Shown: positions 1-13,452 of the stretch, piece after piece
Layout of the letters: the number at the start of each line of letters is the position of its first letter
Position numbering within the stretch: position 1 is the stretch's first letter
Origin: Callaeas wilsoni
Taxonomy: Eukaryota; Chordata; Aves; Passeriformes; Callaeidae
Assembly (NCBI GenBank): GCA_013398955.1
Contig: VWPU01013670.1
Location: 1 to 64,000, forward strand
Length of the DNA stretch: 64,000 nt
Reading direction: 5' to 3'
Program-made: the position numbers and the translations under genes
Notes under the pieces: model-generated
Database searches by the model: none
Told to the model about the DNA's origin: nothing
The model's input: only the letters and a program-made list of their open reading frames with translations

Positions 1-2165
1 AAATATATATATATATAAAAGCAATTAAAAAAACTTGTTGGAGTTCATGTCTTCCTTTTTCGCAATCATTACAGAAGATTAAATTTAGCTCTAATATTAC
101 TTATTTTTAACGTGTTGACTTTAAAATCAGCCTAACAGATGTCTCTGCTTCTGGGATTGGCTGTTTTCATGGGGAAATTGTCAACACAATGACAAACTTC
201 AAACAAGTATATTTTAAAAAAAAATCAGTTTAACTAATACATAGCACTGACTGAGTGATATCCTGAAACCTTTGTTACTTCATTTATTGCATATACATTG
301 TTAATTTCTCGTGAAGAATTCAGTTGTTATTTCACATTGCATTTCATATGTTAGCACCATCCATTGGAATTTATATTGGAAAAGAATTATATTGCAAACA
401 CCTGCAGTGTAAAGGGAGGTACTAGCACTCCTCTGAGTAGGTTGTAACCTCATGGCATGTCAACCCTTCTGTTGTCTAAGAGAATTGGGTGGACTTTGAT
501 CTACACACTGCTAAAGACTTTTCAAAGACTAAATATTGCCATTGTAAATAACTTTTTAGACCCAAGCAAAAATAGCTGCTGTGTGGTGTACCATTGCAAG
601 GTCTTTGTTTAGGAATTTAGGTTCCGCTTTTCACTTCAAAATTTACAGTTTTAAAATTTGTTAAAGCTAAGTGCAGCACAACTGTTAAATTGTAATGCAA
701 TGGCTTAAAACCTACAGTGTTACTTTTACATGCAATGTTTTATGCAAAATTGTACGCTTGATCCTGCAAACCGCTTGTACTTCACCAATACCATCACTTT
801 TCTTCTTCTTGCCCTCAGTAGCATCTGAGAATATTCCATGCATGCTTTGGAAAAAAAAAAGACAATAAAAATAGGTTTGGTCAGTAGGAAAAGGCTTTAC
901 GGTATCTTAGAAAATAATAACCATTCATTAATTGTGTCTACCTTAAAATTCCTATAATGCTGACTTTGAATCTCTGGTTTAAGTCTAGAAGTGAGGTTTT
1001 TCATTTAAAGGATTATTTGTAAACCACAGCTTGATTTAGACTTTCAGGTGCTTTCTATGTCTTCACTGTAGTTTTGTAGTTGACTGTGGTGTTAATTTAC
1101 AAAAATAAATATAATATAGCATCAAGTCTGTCTGGAAATGCACGATTTGCTCTGTGTATATTGTAATTAAATGGTTAGTATATCCTAAGGCATGTAGTGT
1201 CAAACATAGCCCATAGGTATGAGGTTTATTATTTTTTATGTCTTCAAAACAGAAAGGAAATGGTGACAGAAAGCAGGGTTAAAGCATACTGTTTTGTGAA
1301 CATTTTGTTTTGTTTGCTCAAACCTTCACATTATATTATCCACAAAAAAAAAGAAAAAAAAATTCGTAATCATTTGTGCCTGATTTGTCACATTAAATAG
1401 AGATTGAAACTAAATGTGTCATAATTTAACTCACTGAAAAATCAGCATTATGGATATGATACAAGCATATATTCTGTTCCTTAAAACCCAGCTGACTCTG
1501 TTAAGGAAGTGGATGCAAAGGAGTTCTTCTCTTCCCATCAATGCCGAGTTTAACAATGCATGGAAAAATTAAATAACATCACAAACTACGTAATGCAGTG
1601 AATCCAGATGTACTTGAGAGCCAAGTAAATACTCTAAAGCTAACAGAGCTTGAACCCATGCTGCCTGTTATACCTTTTACTGAAGTGGTACATCAAATAA
1701 AATTTTTAAAAATCCTTCCATTTTTTTTGCTGACTCACATTCACCAGTGAAGATCGATGTAATTAACCCACTAACATGCTGCTGCCATTAATTTAAGTGA
1801 CCTGGAGTGGAAATGGGGAAATGATTGTTTAAAAAAGTGTCTCAAACATTATGGATACGCTGCAAGACCATTTATTTATGAGTACAATACCCCTTATATT
1901 ATTTTAATGCTAACAAATTCTATCAGTTAATTAAGATCATATACTGATCTTGAAAACTGTTTAAGGTTTACATTTAATAGGAGAAATGGGGTTAGTAGCA
2001 AAATATTTTTATATATATTTTTATTTTATTTTAAGCACTATGAAGAAATATTAATTCACATGGTCTTTCAGTGAAACCATAAATAATTTTTAATGACTTT
2101 GTAATAGAGTGGACAATATCTAGGATTTGTATGTTAATTAAAAAAAATGGTACAGGGTATAAAAT
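1..2165. other. AT-rich stretch without a recognisable gene
   Basis: No frame reads as a known protein and I recognise no interspersed repeat. It opens with a short (TA)n run at 3-17. A Pumilio-type TGTAAATA lies at 543-550, and AATAAA-like hexamers occur near 863 and 1695, so part of it could be the 3' untranslated region of a gene lying upstream of the window. That is only a possibility; such motifs are common by chance in AT-rich DNA. Confidence 0.5.
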
Positions 2166-2209
2166 TATATACGTATATATATATATGTATGTATGAATGT
2201 ATATATACT
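2166..2209. repeat. (TA)n/(TATG)n microsatellite
   Basis: Alternating TA with TATG units and a few interruptions, visible directly. It is a simple repeat in AT-rich sequence, with no further function inferred. Confidence 0.85.
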
Positions 2210-5200
2210 TAGATTAAGAAACAAATGACTCACATTCCTGTAATATAAAGGTCCATTGCTAGTTTCAGAAGTGACCTATTTTCTCTGTACATAAGTAGGC
2301 CCATAAGTATGAAATCTCACATCTGTACAAGATGAAATGTATTAATGAAAAAGGTTGGATCTTACTGCTGCTGGGAAGACTATAGATCTGGTTCTTACAA
2401 TAATTGTATGATCAGGGATGAGTTAGATTTTTTTCTTTTGTCTTTGCTCAAAGCCATAAATAAATATAAAAGATTATTAATAAATTGAAGAAAATATATA
2501 AAAAAATAAAACCATGATTTTTTTTTTCTTCCAGTATCTCTATAACTGAGCAAGTTTTGCTTTACCATATAAGAAGAACTGTTTGCTTATCTCTTTTCTT
2601 TATTCTGAGCCCAGAAGTGATATGCACTAAGTATGGGGAGGTTGAGAAAAAGGTGCCTGAGTAATTAATTCTGTGCATTCCTGAAATAAGAAGGCTTAGA
2701 AATTCAAGGATACTACCTGATTTACACAAGCAGTTCCTAAGCTGTGTTTCCTCTGCAGATTAGAGAAATTGATTTCCAAAAAAACCTCTGATTTAAGCTA
2801 TTGCCATTTATCTGGAATACATTGTGAGTACAAATATTGGAAAGTTAAGCTTGTTTTTATATATTAAATATCCTGGGGGAGAATTGCAAATAGTTGTTAG
2901 TGTAATTTAAGGAAAGTGTATTCTATCATATTTTCACTTTCTCTTACTGTGAGTGCCAATCCCAGATAATGTACCTCTGAACTTGTTTATGAGTTGAGAT
3001 TTCAAGGGGACCATAGACATGGAAGTAATGTTCATTAATCGCATTTTAGGTCATTGTAAATTAAAGAGCACAGTCCGTTCAAATCAATAGCACATTGTGT
3101 GTTTTACATTAACCAGTAGGATCAATAGAATCGTAGATTGATAAACTGATTTTAAGCAAGCATGAGTAGTTGTATTTTAAATTTGCACTGTAAAGTGTAT
3201 TGTGAATTCCTTTCACTAGTATTTCTTCTTTTTTTTACTTCGCATTGGTAAGATATAGCCCCGTTCCAATGGTAGTCAGTGAAGTGATTTTCAAAAATAC
3301 CAGCATTGCACCAGAACAATTTTGTTAAACAGCAAAATCCATTTCTCCTGTCTGCATTTGACCACTTCACAGGGTATACTTTGCTGTCTGGTCCAGTCTC
3401 ATCATTTCATACATGTTCATGTCCAGAACCAAACAAAACAAGGGGTTGTTTTTAAGTGGTATTTCATATTACTACACGTGATATTGATGTGTGTTTACAC
3501 ACTAATTTATATATTTTTAGAATCTCTCCATTTCTAGTATCTCTATCTACCTCAGCCTATTTCCTACCTTACCTTGGACTGGAACTAAAATAAATTTCAT
3601 TTTAAATAACAAACTTATTTTAAATAGCAAACTTGATGTGAGTCATTAAGAGTTAAGCTTAATATTTCTATTTTCAAAATTTGAGTTCTCGCACTGAGAG
3701 AATACACTTCAGTATTTCCATACGTGTGCATTCTTCTCTACTGTATAAGGGACATCGTTCAGTGAAGAGTAAGTGTTTTATTTTAAAAATAAGATGTTAA
3801 ACTTTTAAATTAATCAGAAATTCAACTGGTCTGGGAATACTCAGTGACAGTAATTTCTGCTGTTCAAAAGTCCTATGTTCACACAAAAAAATTGCTACAA
3901 TACAGGAACAGAAAGTGTTTGTTTACGAATCATAGGTCTGAGCTACAAGCATTATTTGAACAGTCTATAAGAATTGGGTGTGCAAATTTATTTCTTTAGT
4001 GATTGCACCTTTCCTCTCTTTCCTTTTTTTTTTTTAAATCAGGGAACTGTAAGAGCATTAGTATTGCCCTAGACTATATCTCAAGAGAAGTACATTCTGT
4101 GAATTTTGAATTTATAGATTTTTCCCCAACAATCAGTACCCAGTGCTTGCATACTTAGCACTGTGAATCACCTTCTTGATCATCTTAATGTCACAAAATC
4201 TGAGATGTTCTGTGGGTGGTACACTGAGTGTGACCACTATTCATGCTTACGCACCTTTGTTTCAGAAAGCCAAATATGTGCAGTCTGTTTCCTATTTTGT
4301 CACTGCAGTGTAGAGGTTTTAAGTAGAGAGCTGGTTTTGAAGTTAAAAAAGTTCCTGTGTATCAGAGGACAATAACTGCAGATCTCAGTTTTCATGTGGG
4401 CAGTTAGACATTTTGGTTTTCTACGCCAGGCTCTTCTTGAATTGGATTTTTCATTTCTCTGCAAAGGCAACATTAATAATGGGTTTGCTGTGTTTGTTAC
4501 ACCAAATGTGCAGTCTGTGTTTTTGAGGAGAGGCCTGGAGTGGTTTATAGCGTTTAATTTTTTCTAAGTGCTGGAAGATTTACATGCCATTATATTCATT
4601 CCTCTAGTTCAGCCAAGAGGCAGTGTGAGCAGTAACTGTTGCCAGGTCATTGTCCACCGCAACAGGAAATCTAGGTAGCGCGAGAAGATGGACAGCAGTC
4701 TTGGACGTGGTCTTACGAAGAACCAGAAATATTCCTAAATGTGAATCAGACTGATCAATTCACATCTGAACCTTCTATGATAAAGTAGATTGTATTGAAG
4801 TTGGAGACTTCACTTCTTTGAAATCTGCTAGTCAATACCCACTTTGTAATTTGTCTTCATCCTCTGCTGCATCATCTTGGCAACAGAAATGTGTATCAGT
4901 ATTTGTAGACAGTACATCTCAGTTGTATTTCAGTTTAGCTGATACCTGCATGTTAAATATCAAAAAAGATTAAGAAATTTAAAAACAAACAAACAAATGC
5001 TAAGTAGCAACCAAACATGATAAAGGAAATGCATTTTGTGCATTTTACCAACTGTATTACACTAATGACCTCCTTCAGGAAGGACTCAAGTACATTCATT
5101 GATTCACTTGGACCTTTGATATTATATCACAGATAATGTTGCCTTCGGCAGAAACGGTGAATGCCGTGGAAAGATTCTAGAGAATAGTTTTGACATCTCC

Positions 5201-7095
5201 TTTTTTTTCTCCAGTAGCAAGAAGTTGTTCATCAGTTCCACCAGAAAAATAAGATTATAAGTGGTGTACTTCAAGGCTATTGCTTTTGTTCATGTCTGTT
5301 TTGCAAGACAAAAAGATGTGGACACAATTCGCACTAGAACTGCTAGTGAAAACTTTGACTGAATTAATGCACATAGAGAAATTATAGAGCATATGCTAGT
5401 TGTAGCACATAATATCAGAAAACAAGCTTTTCGACTGTGAAAAAAATTCATTTGTTCACCACTGCATGCATGGCTTGAGGTGGTATGTGTCCCTAAACAC
5501 TGCATAATCTGTCTGTGGGTTAGATCACAGATAACCTCTGAGCCAGAAAGTGAGAAACTGCGTCTTTAGGCTTTTAATCTCCCATTATGTTTGTACACAT
5601 TTAAATGTCCCAGAATAACAAATCCGAATACAACAGCAAAAAAAAAGGACATTACAAATCCCTAAGGTTTTGATCTTCTATAAATAAGCATTCCAACTGG
5701 GTTTCTGTTTTCTGTGAGAGCTGCATTAATCATAATGAAAGTATCTCACATATGTCATCTCTTAGATTTGGAGTTTGAGAAGATGAATACTGTATATCTG
5801 TTATTTTCTTTGTCAGGTCTATGACAGTGAAGTGTTCTGTGAGAGGCGTCATGTTTTTAACTGGTCTTCTGTCATTGTTTTAACAGCTTGCTAAGAAAAA
5901 GAAAGTTGGCATTGTTAATAAGTGGCAAAAACTGACATATCTGGGGTAAACTTCCATAGTGTAGGCAGTGTTATTACAGCAGACAACACTGAGCACAGAG
6001 AACCATATGTCATGGTCCTGCTTACACTGGCTATTTCAGGTCCATAATTTTTAATGAGGTCACTTATTGTTTACTGCTGCATTCTGCTTGGGTCACTTTT
6101 TGCTCTCTTATCCTGTCCCTGATACTCCTGTACAAGACAGACATATAAATATCTGGAACATACAAAAATTGTTCTGTCTTCTAGAACAGTTTTTTCATCA
6201 TTTCAGCTGTGATAGGTGAAAAAATTCATTGCATCAAGTGGAATGATTGTTCCTTTTTCCCTTTTTCTCTCGTGTTTGGAGAACGTTCTGAGTAGTAATG
6301 TGAAATAGTGAAGTTATTGCCCAAGCGCAATGAAAAGAGCAAAAATGACAATAACAATGAGTAGATGAAAGGCAAAGAGAATTGCCAGAAGCAGAAAAAA
6401 ATTATTTCCTTGAAATAAGGCATTAGTGTTGAGATTCCCTTAAGGACATGAAAGGGATAGGGGAGGAAAGATGACAACATGTCATGTCCTATTTAAGGCT
6501 GCCAAGCGGCTCTGTCATGAGGGTAGTGATAAAGCAAGAGGAGCAGGAGAAATCAATCTCTCTTGTTTCTGTCACAAATACTGGACTTCTTTTAGGTAAT
6601 TTATTTTGTTTATTTTGACTACTGAAAGTTGATAGACCCACTTTGCTGGTTGCTTCTGTTGATATCAGAGGTGGGCCTGCTAGAAGAAGGATGTAAGAGA
6701 GATGGTCAAGAACATCACAAAACTGGTGGGTGTTCTGGGTACTTTATGTCACTGATATAATGAATCCTTGTAGCACCTTGTCTACATATAAAAATGCTGT
6801 AGTATTTTTTTTCTTTTTAGAATAGCATTGCATTCTGTGTCTAACAATTAGTTTTATAATTATTGGAAAATGTGCACAAGATTTGTCAACATTGCTAATT
6901 AAACTTCAGAACAGGCTGAAACAAGTTTAGTGTGAATCAGTCCAAATAAATGAGACGAAAACCCCAAAAAAATGCTACTGGTCAGGGCTTGGTGGAGGCT
7001 GGGACACAGCGTAAGTACCATATGAGACTTCCAATGAAGTTTTTTCCAAAGATTTATTCTAACTTAGATCCTACACATTGCCCTATCTTCCTGGG
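2210..7095. other. AT-rich unique sequence, no gene seen
   Basis: Only short chance frames with no recognisable protein similarity, and no CR1-type signature. Scattered A/T homopolymers occur, together with one 18-bp tandem duplication listed separately. The segment around 4620-4740 holds several CpG dinucleotides in an otherwise CpG-poor region but shows no other structure. Confidence 0.5.
3599..3634. repeat. 18-bp near-perfect tandem duplication
   Basis: Two adjacent 18-bp units (3599-3616 and 3617-3634) differ at one base (aataac versus aatagc). The likely origin is replication slippage. Confidence 0.85.
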
Positions 7096-7142
7096 TTTTT
7101 TTTTTTTGTTTGTTTTTTTTTTGGTTTTTTTTTTTTTTTTTT
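7096..7142. repeat. Interrupted poly-T tract
   Basis: A run of T of about 47 bases is broken only by a few G residues. No recognisable retroposed sequence abuts it. CR1 elements do not end in poly-A, so it is not read as a LINE tail; it is best called low-complexity sequence. Confidence 0.85.
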
Positions 7143-8664
7143 GCACATCCTGTAAGTCATTTGTTGGCTTCTGGGAGTGAAGCCAGAACATCACTGTACT
7201 GATGGTGAAAGTCAACAAATCATGACAATACCCCAGAAAATTGTGATAAAACCGTCTTTGGCAGCCAGAGACTATAATCACGAAAGGTTACTTCATAGTA
7301 TGTCCTGCAAATATTAAAGGGAGCTATTCATTATTTTGAAACCCATCAAGAATAAAATAACTAGAATATGATTGAATTCTATCAATTGTACATTAAGTTT
7401 TAACACTGTAGTTGGGGAAAAACAAGCTTGTCACAGATAGTAACAGCAAATCTAGGACAAATAAATATACTGCCCAGTGACCACACCTAACACCCTACAA
7501 CAAATGAGTTCTGGGAGGAAAAGAGATGTCACTCATTTAACCATTAACATCTAAGAACACTCATAAAAACTGCATTTTGTGATGGAGCATCTTATCTCAG
7601 TAGACCTCACGTAAATTAGTTGAAATTTTATTGGTACTAGCCCCCTGAATATATGCCCTTACAGCAAAATGATGGAAAGCTATTCAGTAATGTATAAATA
7701 TATAAATAAATCACATTATATCGAATAAAACAAAACTGAAACCGTTATCTACATACATCTAAATCTTGTGCATGGGTTTTTATGCCGATAGCAGTACAAC
7801 CCAACCTTCCATAACTTTGCATAACTCGAACCCGAAGATTGCTTCTTGGATATTAAGTTGTTTACAGCCATTTGGTGGAACATTTTTTCAGCCAGCAGAA
7901 GAAGGTTGTACTCAAAACTATTCCTTTTAAACTTTAGGTGCAGGGAAATTTAGCTGAAAGTATTTCCTAAACTGTTAACCAGCTATAAAAATATTAAATA
8001 TAATACTTCAGACATTTTATTTTAGATTTTTTTTCAGCAAGTAGAACCTTCATTTAGATCATATATTAGGTTTATACCATATACTAAGATCAAGGTTACA
8101 TCACTAGGGATAAATTTTGATTATTACCTTAATTTCTTATATTTTATGTTGACATTAGAGAATAGTGTTGGAGTACAAGAAAGAAACCCTAACGCAATAG
8201 AACTCAACAGAGGGATTTCTTTAAGGGCTGAAGTAAAGAAATCTCACACTCTACAAAGCACTATGAACAAATTCTTCAGCTCTGTTCCCTAAGTCTCCTG
8301 GCAATACCAGCCCTTCAGCTTTGATGCATCTCTTCTGCTCAGAGTTATTCATTCACTAGGCTTTTTTTCTAGTCTTCCCTAGTCCAGCTTGAATTTTTAC
8401 TCTTTTTTTGGAGGTAAACACAGGCCATTTACCACAATTCCCTGTCTTTTAAGGCAGTTTGAATGCTGCATACAACCATTTGCATGGGTTGTGCGATGGC
8501 ACAGTCCAGCTGACAGTCAGTAACTAGCAGCATCCCCCTGTTCAGGCCAGTTTAATGTCTTTTTAACTCTGATGGTGGGACAAAGTGCACTTTCTGCAAA
8601 TTTGCCAGCACCCCACAGTTAACAGGGGACAGGGTGGGCAAACAATTAATATGACAGAGAGTAA
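7143..8664. other. Unique AT-rich sequence, no gene seen
   Basis: I see no repeat signature, no convincing exon and no RNA gene. A short AT-rich patch (tataaa/aataaa-like words) lies near 7690-7730. Confidence 0.45.
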
Positions 8665-9412
8665 AGGCATTCAGTGAGCCCTCAACAGGCTGGACAAATG
8701 GGCTGACATCTCATGAAGGTCAACAAAGCAAGTGCAGAGTCTTGCAATTGGTATGGAATAACCCTATTCAGCATTACAGTCTGAGGGATGTTTGTGTAGA
8801 AAACAATTTTGCAGAAGAGCTGCAGACGTGAGGGGTCCTGTGGATGACAAGATGAGCTCATTGTTGACAAGACTGAGCCAAGGTTGTGCTCTGGCAGCAA
8901 AGGCAGCACTTGTGCAACTAAATCAGGAGTATTGTGTCCAGTTCCAATGCAGGAAAACCATTGGACAATGGAGCAAGTCCAGCAAAGGATACGCAAGATA
9001 TCCAGGGTGATGGACAAAGAGAGATTGAACAAGCTGAGTTTGTTTCGCCTAAAGATGAAGTGGGTGGCCTTGGGGGGGCCTTATTCCTGTCTGTGAATAC
9101 CTGATCAGAGGATACAGATGTGCTTGAGCCAGACTCTTCTTGCTGATGCAAGCAGTAGGTTGAGAAGTGATGAACATAAGTTGGAACAGATGAAGTTCCA
9201 AATATAAAGAAAAAATGTTTTTTACTAATAGGGCACACATTTACTGGTGAACAAGCTGAGTGAGGCTGTCGCATCACCATCGTTGTGGGTGTACAAGACT
9301 AAGCTGATCACTGCTCCTAGGAACCTGATCTAACTAGATGTATCTTGAACAGGGTGTTGTACTGGATAGACGCCAGAGATCATTTCCAACTTAAATTTTT
9401 CTATGATTTTGT
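8665..9412 (+). mobile_element. CR1 LINE, 3' part (ORF2 end and 3' tail)
   Basis: This is a 5'-truncated CR1 non-LTR retrotransposon on the plus strand. The order of landmarks follows the CR1 3' end. A 'cattcag...gacctggacaggctgg'-like start is followed by 'ctcatgaaggtcaacaaagcaagtgcagagtc' spread over 8710-8745, a 'caatggagcaagtccagcaaaggat' block at 8966-8990, and a degenerate terminal tail 'ttctatgattttgtg' at 9399-9413. In the consensus, ORF2 encodes endonuclease and reverse transcriptase; only its last portion is present and it is broken by stops and frameshifts. The copy is clearly diverged and inactive. The ends are approximate because I identified them by eye against remembered family features. 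Confidence 0.85.
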
Positions 9413-10880
9413 GGTTGTAATGTCACCATCTGTGTCCACCACTCCTGCCCTCTCAGCACCCACCAGTTTGTCTGAACAAGCTTGCATCTTTGTGTCACAA
9501 AGTCAAAGCCACTGTTGCTTTGTTGTTAATATGGAGACCTTTTGTGGCTTGGACATTGTAGACCAGCCCTTGTACAAGATGCTTTAGGAGAAGTGGAGTT
9601 CTCTGGCATCACTCCTCAAGTTAAAAGCAAGAGAGAAAAAGAAGAACACAGAGGAATGGGGAGAAAGCAGTGAAATGTCCCAGGTAATAGTGTCCTTCCT
9701 GCCAGAAAATTCTTAAGTAAAACTGCCAATTTTTTCCTCGGGCAGTGTTATTTCTGCATGCACTCAAGCCTCTTCTGTTCCCTCAGCTGACAAGTATCTT
9801 TACTATCTCTCACACTTAACACTATGGTGCCAGCAGGCTGGGCTGCATTCCCTTCTGTCTCCTGCTATAAACCGGAACAAAAACTGTCAGCAAACTTGTA
9901 GTTATACAGACAAAACTCAGTCTTCATTTGTGGCAGAAGTGCAACAGGTAATACTAAACCTGATAGAAGCATCTTGCTTATGCTTCTGTGTGGATTATAG
10001 CCCAGCATCCTCATCTGTAATACAGAAACCAGGGTATATTTGTTTTGTATGTATTGTCTCTACACACAAGCTGAACATAGCCTTGCATGTTCACCCTGCA
10101 TTGAAGGAAATTAAGTATTTTATTCAACCACAAATCAAACTGATTTTGTGTGTGGTATGTGAGGAGACAGCCATTTGTTTGCTCCTTCCAGACATTCCTG
10201 GATTGTGTGACAGCCATTGCTGTCATTCAAGAAGTGGTTTCGACTAGGCTTCAAAAAGATGGTTATCAACTTTGTTTCATTTTTGATGTTAAAAGGTGCT
10301 TTCTCGTTGAAATCTCAGCAGTAGAGGGGCCTTTCTGGCTTTGTTGGCTGAGTGACATTCTAAAGGTTTCTACAAACCAAAGTTGCCTCAAGTTACTGAG
10401 ATTGTTTTATTATTTCAGGTGACAGATTCCAGGCATTTTGAAACATTCCCTTCCAGTTCTCAGACCCTACATCTAGAAGTAAGCTAACAAGAGCCTCACA
10501 GAGGAGTTGCTATTCAATGCAGTTGAAAACTGCTCGTAATAGTATCTTATTTAATTTGGATTTTAAATGTTAGCATGAAGCAGTGGTATACTGCATATTT
10601 CTGCAAGTTAATTATTATTATTATTTACCTCAAAGTTGGGGTAGGCTCTCTGTGTCAAATAAAGTTTTAGTCATTTTCTGGTACATGCCACAAAATTCAA
10701 ACCTTTGCTCTCAGTTACTGAGCAGATAACCATGGTAACCATATTGCCATTTTAATTCTGCTCATCAGTTAATCTAAGTAGCCAAGTGAGGTGCTCCACT
10801 ACCATTCAGAGTCAGCTCTGAATCTTTATGCTAAAAGTAAAGGTTTCTGCAAGTAGTCAGTATTACAAGAAACTTCTACT
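9413..10880. other. Unique sequence, no gene seen
   Basis: Several frames of 80-105 codons are open on the plus strand (for example within 9930-10422), but their translations show no family motif and overlap each other, so I treat them as chance. A palindromic RFX-type site is listed separately. Confidence 0.45.
10726..10739. promoter_or_regulatory. Possible RFX X-box palindrome
   Basis: The bases ataaccatggtaac match the RFX family X-box pattern (GTNRCC, 0-3 base spacer, RGYAAC) with one mismatch in the left half-site and a perfect right half-site. Such sites recruit RFX transcription factors in animals. A single match in 64 kb is weak evidence of function. Confidence 0.25.
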
Positions 10881-10963
10881 TTCCTTTTGGCTTACCTATC
10901 ATACACAGAAATATGTATTCAAATGAATCATCTTCCTGAGGATGATGCATAAGCCAAAAGGAA
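10881..10963. repeat. Perfect 14-bp inverted repeat enclosing a smaller hairpin
   Basis: The 14 bases at 10881-10894 (ttccttttggctta) are exactly the reverse complement of 10950-10963. The 55-base interval contains a second small stem, 10927-10932 with 10941-10946, around an 8-base loop. It could fold as a branched hairpin in RNA from either strand. I recognise neither a MITE family nor a known small RNA. Confidence 0.8.
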
Positions 10964-13452
10964 CACAGTGGAATATTCTTATCCTTAAGGAAGCCTTCTG
11001 GCCATGTTTCTGGAAGAGAAAAAAACAAGTTGTGCTTTGAACAAATGTGATTTACAGCCTTTGAGACACATAAGGTGCAGAGCCTTAAACAGCTGAGTTT
11101 TTATGGTCACTTTAGCAAGAATAATGTTTGTTCCCAGTTTGTTACATTGTGGATTGTGTGGAACCTGTATTTGTCATACAGCATAAAAAATCACAGAGTG
11201 CTGCATTACACTCTGTAGCCCCACATAGACACTCCTTATTTTGTAGAATACACAGTGGTCAGCTTCCTTTATTCCTTGCAACGAAAAATTTACCGAAGTC
11301 TGAAAGTTCAAGCAGCAATATATGCATCTGCCACTGCCACTCTCTTATGTATAATTTATTTTCCATGCTCCCTTGCCCTGTCATCCTTGCATTCATTTCT
11401 GTCTCCATTATAAAAATTTCCTCTTTTATTAATTTTAATTAATTTATTTTTTGTAAATCCGTGCACTTTTTATCTACTTCTCTTACCAGTTAATGGTGAT
11501 TTACTTTACTTAATGCTAGCCTTACATCTAAAAGATGTAAAGATAGTTTGCAAGCCCTTCTAATTAATTAAAGTGTAAAGTCAATCTGGCAATTGTGTTT
11601 ATTGCCATAAGGTTTACTGATGCTACTTAGCCTTAAATACACTGCCAGATGACTGATGCTGAAAGAGAAACATCTTAATAGCTCTGCTGGCCCGTGTGCA
11701 GATGAGCAGTGTCTATACCCAAATTCCAGAAGAAAATCCAATTGTATTAACTGATGATGTACAGGAAGCAATTTTCCTGTGTCATGAGAGCTGTCTTGCA
11801 ACTTCTTCTTCTCTACTTTCTGTCATGTGCGATGGGATGAAAGAAAGTCCTATGGAACATACTGAAGTAGGGACTGAGACTGTTGACTGAAATGTAAATG
11901 TGGTTTCCCAGATAAGTGCTCTAAATGGGAAAGGTACGGTTTCAATCTATACACTCTGCAAAGTGCTCATCCAATGAATGAAATGAGCAACTCTGCTAAC
12001 AGTAGCGTTTTGCTGATCAATGTTTTTGTCCAGGAGGGATCCTGCAGCTCAGGGACTCTGTGTATCTTTGTTGCAGCTGTGTCAGCAGAACACTGGAGTG
12101 CAAGCTCAAGAAACAAGTTGTTACAGGCAACTTTAGTGACTTCATTAGAATTCAGAGTCAACCATTTGAACAAACTTTTCCTGAGCTAATCTGTGATCTA
12201 AAGATGTGCTTAGTCTGTTTCCAAAACAAGTCAAGTTTTATTTTTTTGGGCCTGGAAATCTTTAAGAATCGTGTACTGCTTTGAAAAGAAAGAAAAATAA
12301 CTATATAAACCCATCTTACAGTGTTTGTGATAGTGGCTGTGTTCATTCTACAGGAAATAGAAGTCAAGCCACATTAATTACATTCCAGGCACAGTTCATA
12401 TCGGTGAGAGAACAGTTCTGTGTTGAAAAGGTGGCGTCAGCAAAGACCTGTTAGTGCAACGGAAACGGAGAAATTGGGTGCGATTAGCTCAGAAAAGATT
12501 GCTGCCCTTTCTCTTAATTGCACTCTCTGTGAATTACAGATGGATTACATCTTCAAATTTTTTGTAGCTTCATTAAAGTCTTGTTAGAGGAGCAAGTACA
12601 GCCATGGGTTTTAGTGATATGACAGACAGCATTTAGATTTGAGGTTTCTGAAATTGAAAAGACCTGAGCTTAAATGAGATACATAAACTTATTTTCAGTC
12701 CTTAGTAATTTTTTTTGTCCTCAAAATAGTAAAATAGGAACAAAGTAGATTAAGATCTCTGTATGAATAAAACACCTGTCTTCTGATACAATTTCCAGTT
12801 TGCCTTACCCAAAAAAACTCGAGGAAGTGGCATGATTTTTCTTTTATTCATATTAGAGCCACTCCTTTATCACAGCACATGTAACTGCTGCTTTAGGGAG
12901 CTTACAATAGTGCCAAAACCATGTACTGTGATTTCTGCCAAACATTTCCTTATGTTGAGAAAATATTTTCCTAGTTAATTATCCTAAAATTAATCAGGAT
13001 TCTTTTCAGCAATGTAGAATCAGTTGTCTTGCAATAAGGTTTTCTTAAAATGTGTGGTAAAGTATAGGGCGTACATTACACAGCCCTAGAAATAAAAGAG
13101 TGCTGTTGAGGTATTTATGTTTTTGTAAACACTAAGAAGGAGTTGAAAGGTATCTTCCTTACCCATCAGATTTATTTTCCCCTGAATCTCTTTACTACTT
13201 AGCAAATTTATCCTTGACTCATCCTATCGAAGGAACATTGAGCAACATCACATATCTGATGATTGAAAAAACAACTCCATCTAACATTCATACCATCATT
13301 CTTTCTATATAGATTGTATTTCGCTATAATCCTCTTTTGTCTTAGAGGTAACACTTTTGCCGACTAGTCAGCATATTTCCCTGGCTAGTCAACATAACAA
13401 AGATATTAGCAATTTCTGAACAGTTGTTAGAATAACCTGGGAAACAAGGAAA
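10964..13452. other. Unique sequence with minor hairpin, no assignable gene
   Basis: It holds a perfect 8-bp stem with 8-base loop at 11193-11216 (acagagtg/cactctgt). A 63-codon frame at 11702-11890 starts with ATG directly after a CAG and has a protein-like composition, but there is no good polypyrimidine tract and no family match. The segment 12400-12540 (gtcagca, gcgattagctcag) is denser in non-AT words and could be a conserved non-coding element, which I cannot test here. Confidence 0.4.

Noticed and set aside
7096..7142. Poly-T tract considered as a retroposed poly-A tail
   Set aside because: No retrocopy or SINE body adjoins it, and CR1 does not generate poly-A tails. It is simple low-complexity DNA.
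8682..9280. Several overlapping open frames on both strands
   Set aside because: They fall within the CR1 3' end and are by-products of that repeat rather than genes.
11702..11890. Plus-strand ATG frame with protein-like composition
   Set aside because: The preceding CAG lacks a polypyrimidine tract and no family is recognised. Kept only as a note in the interval description.
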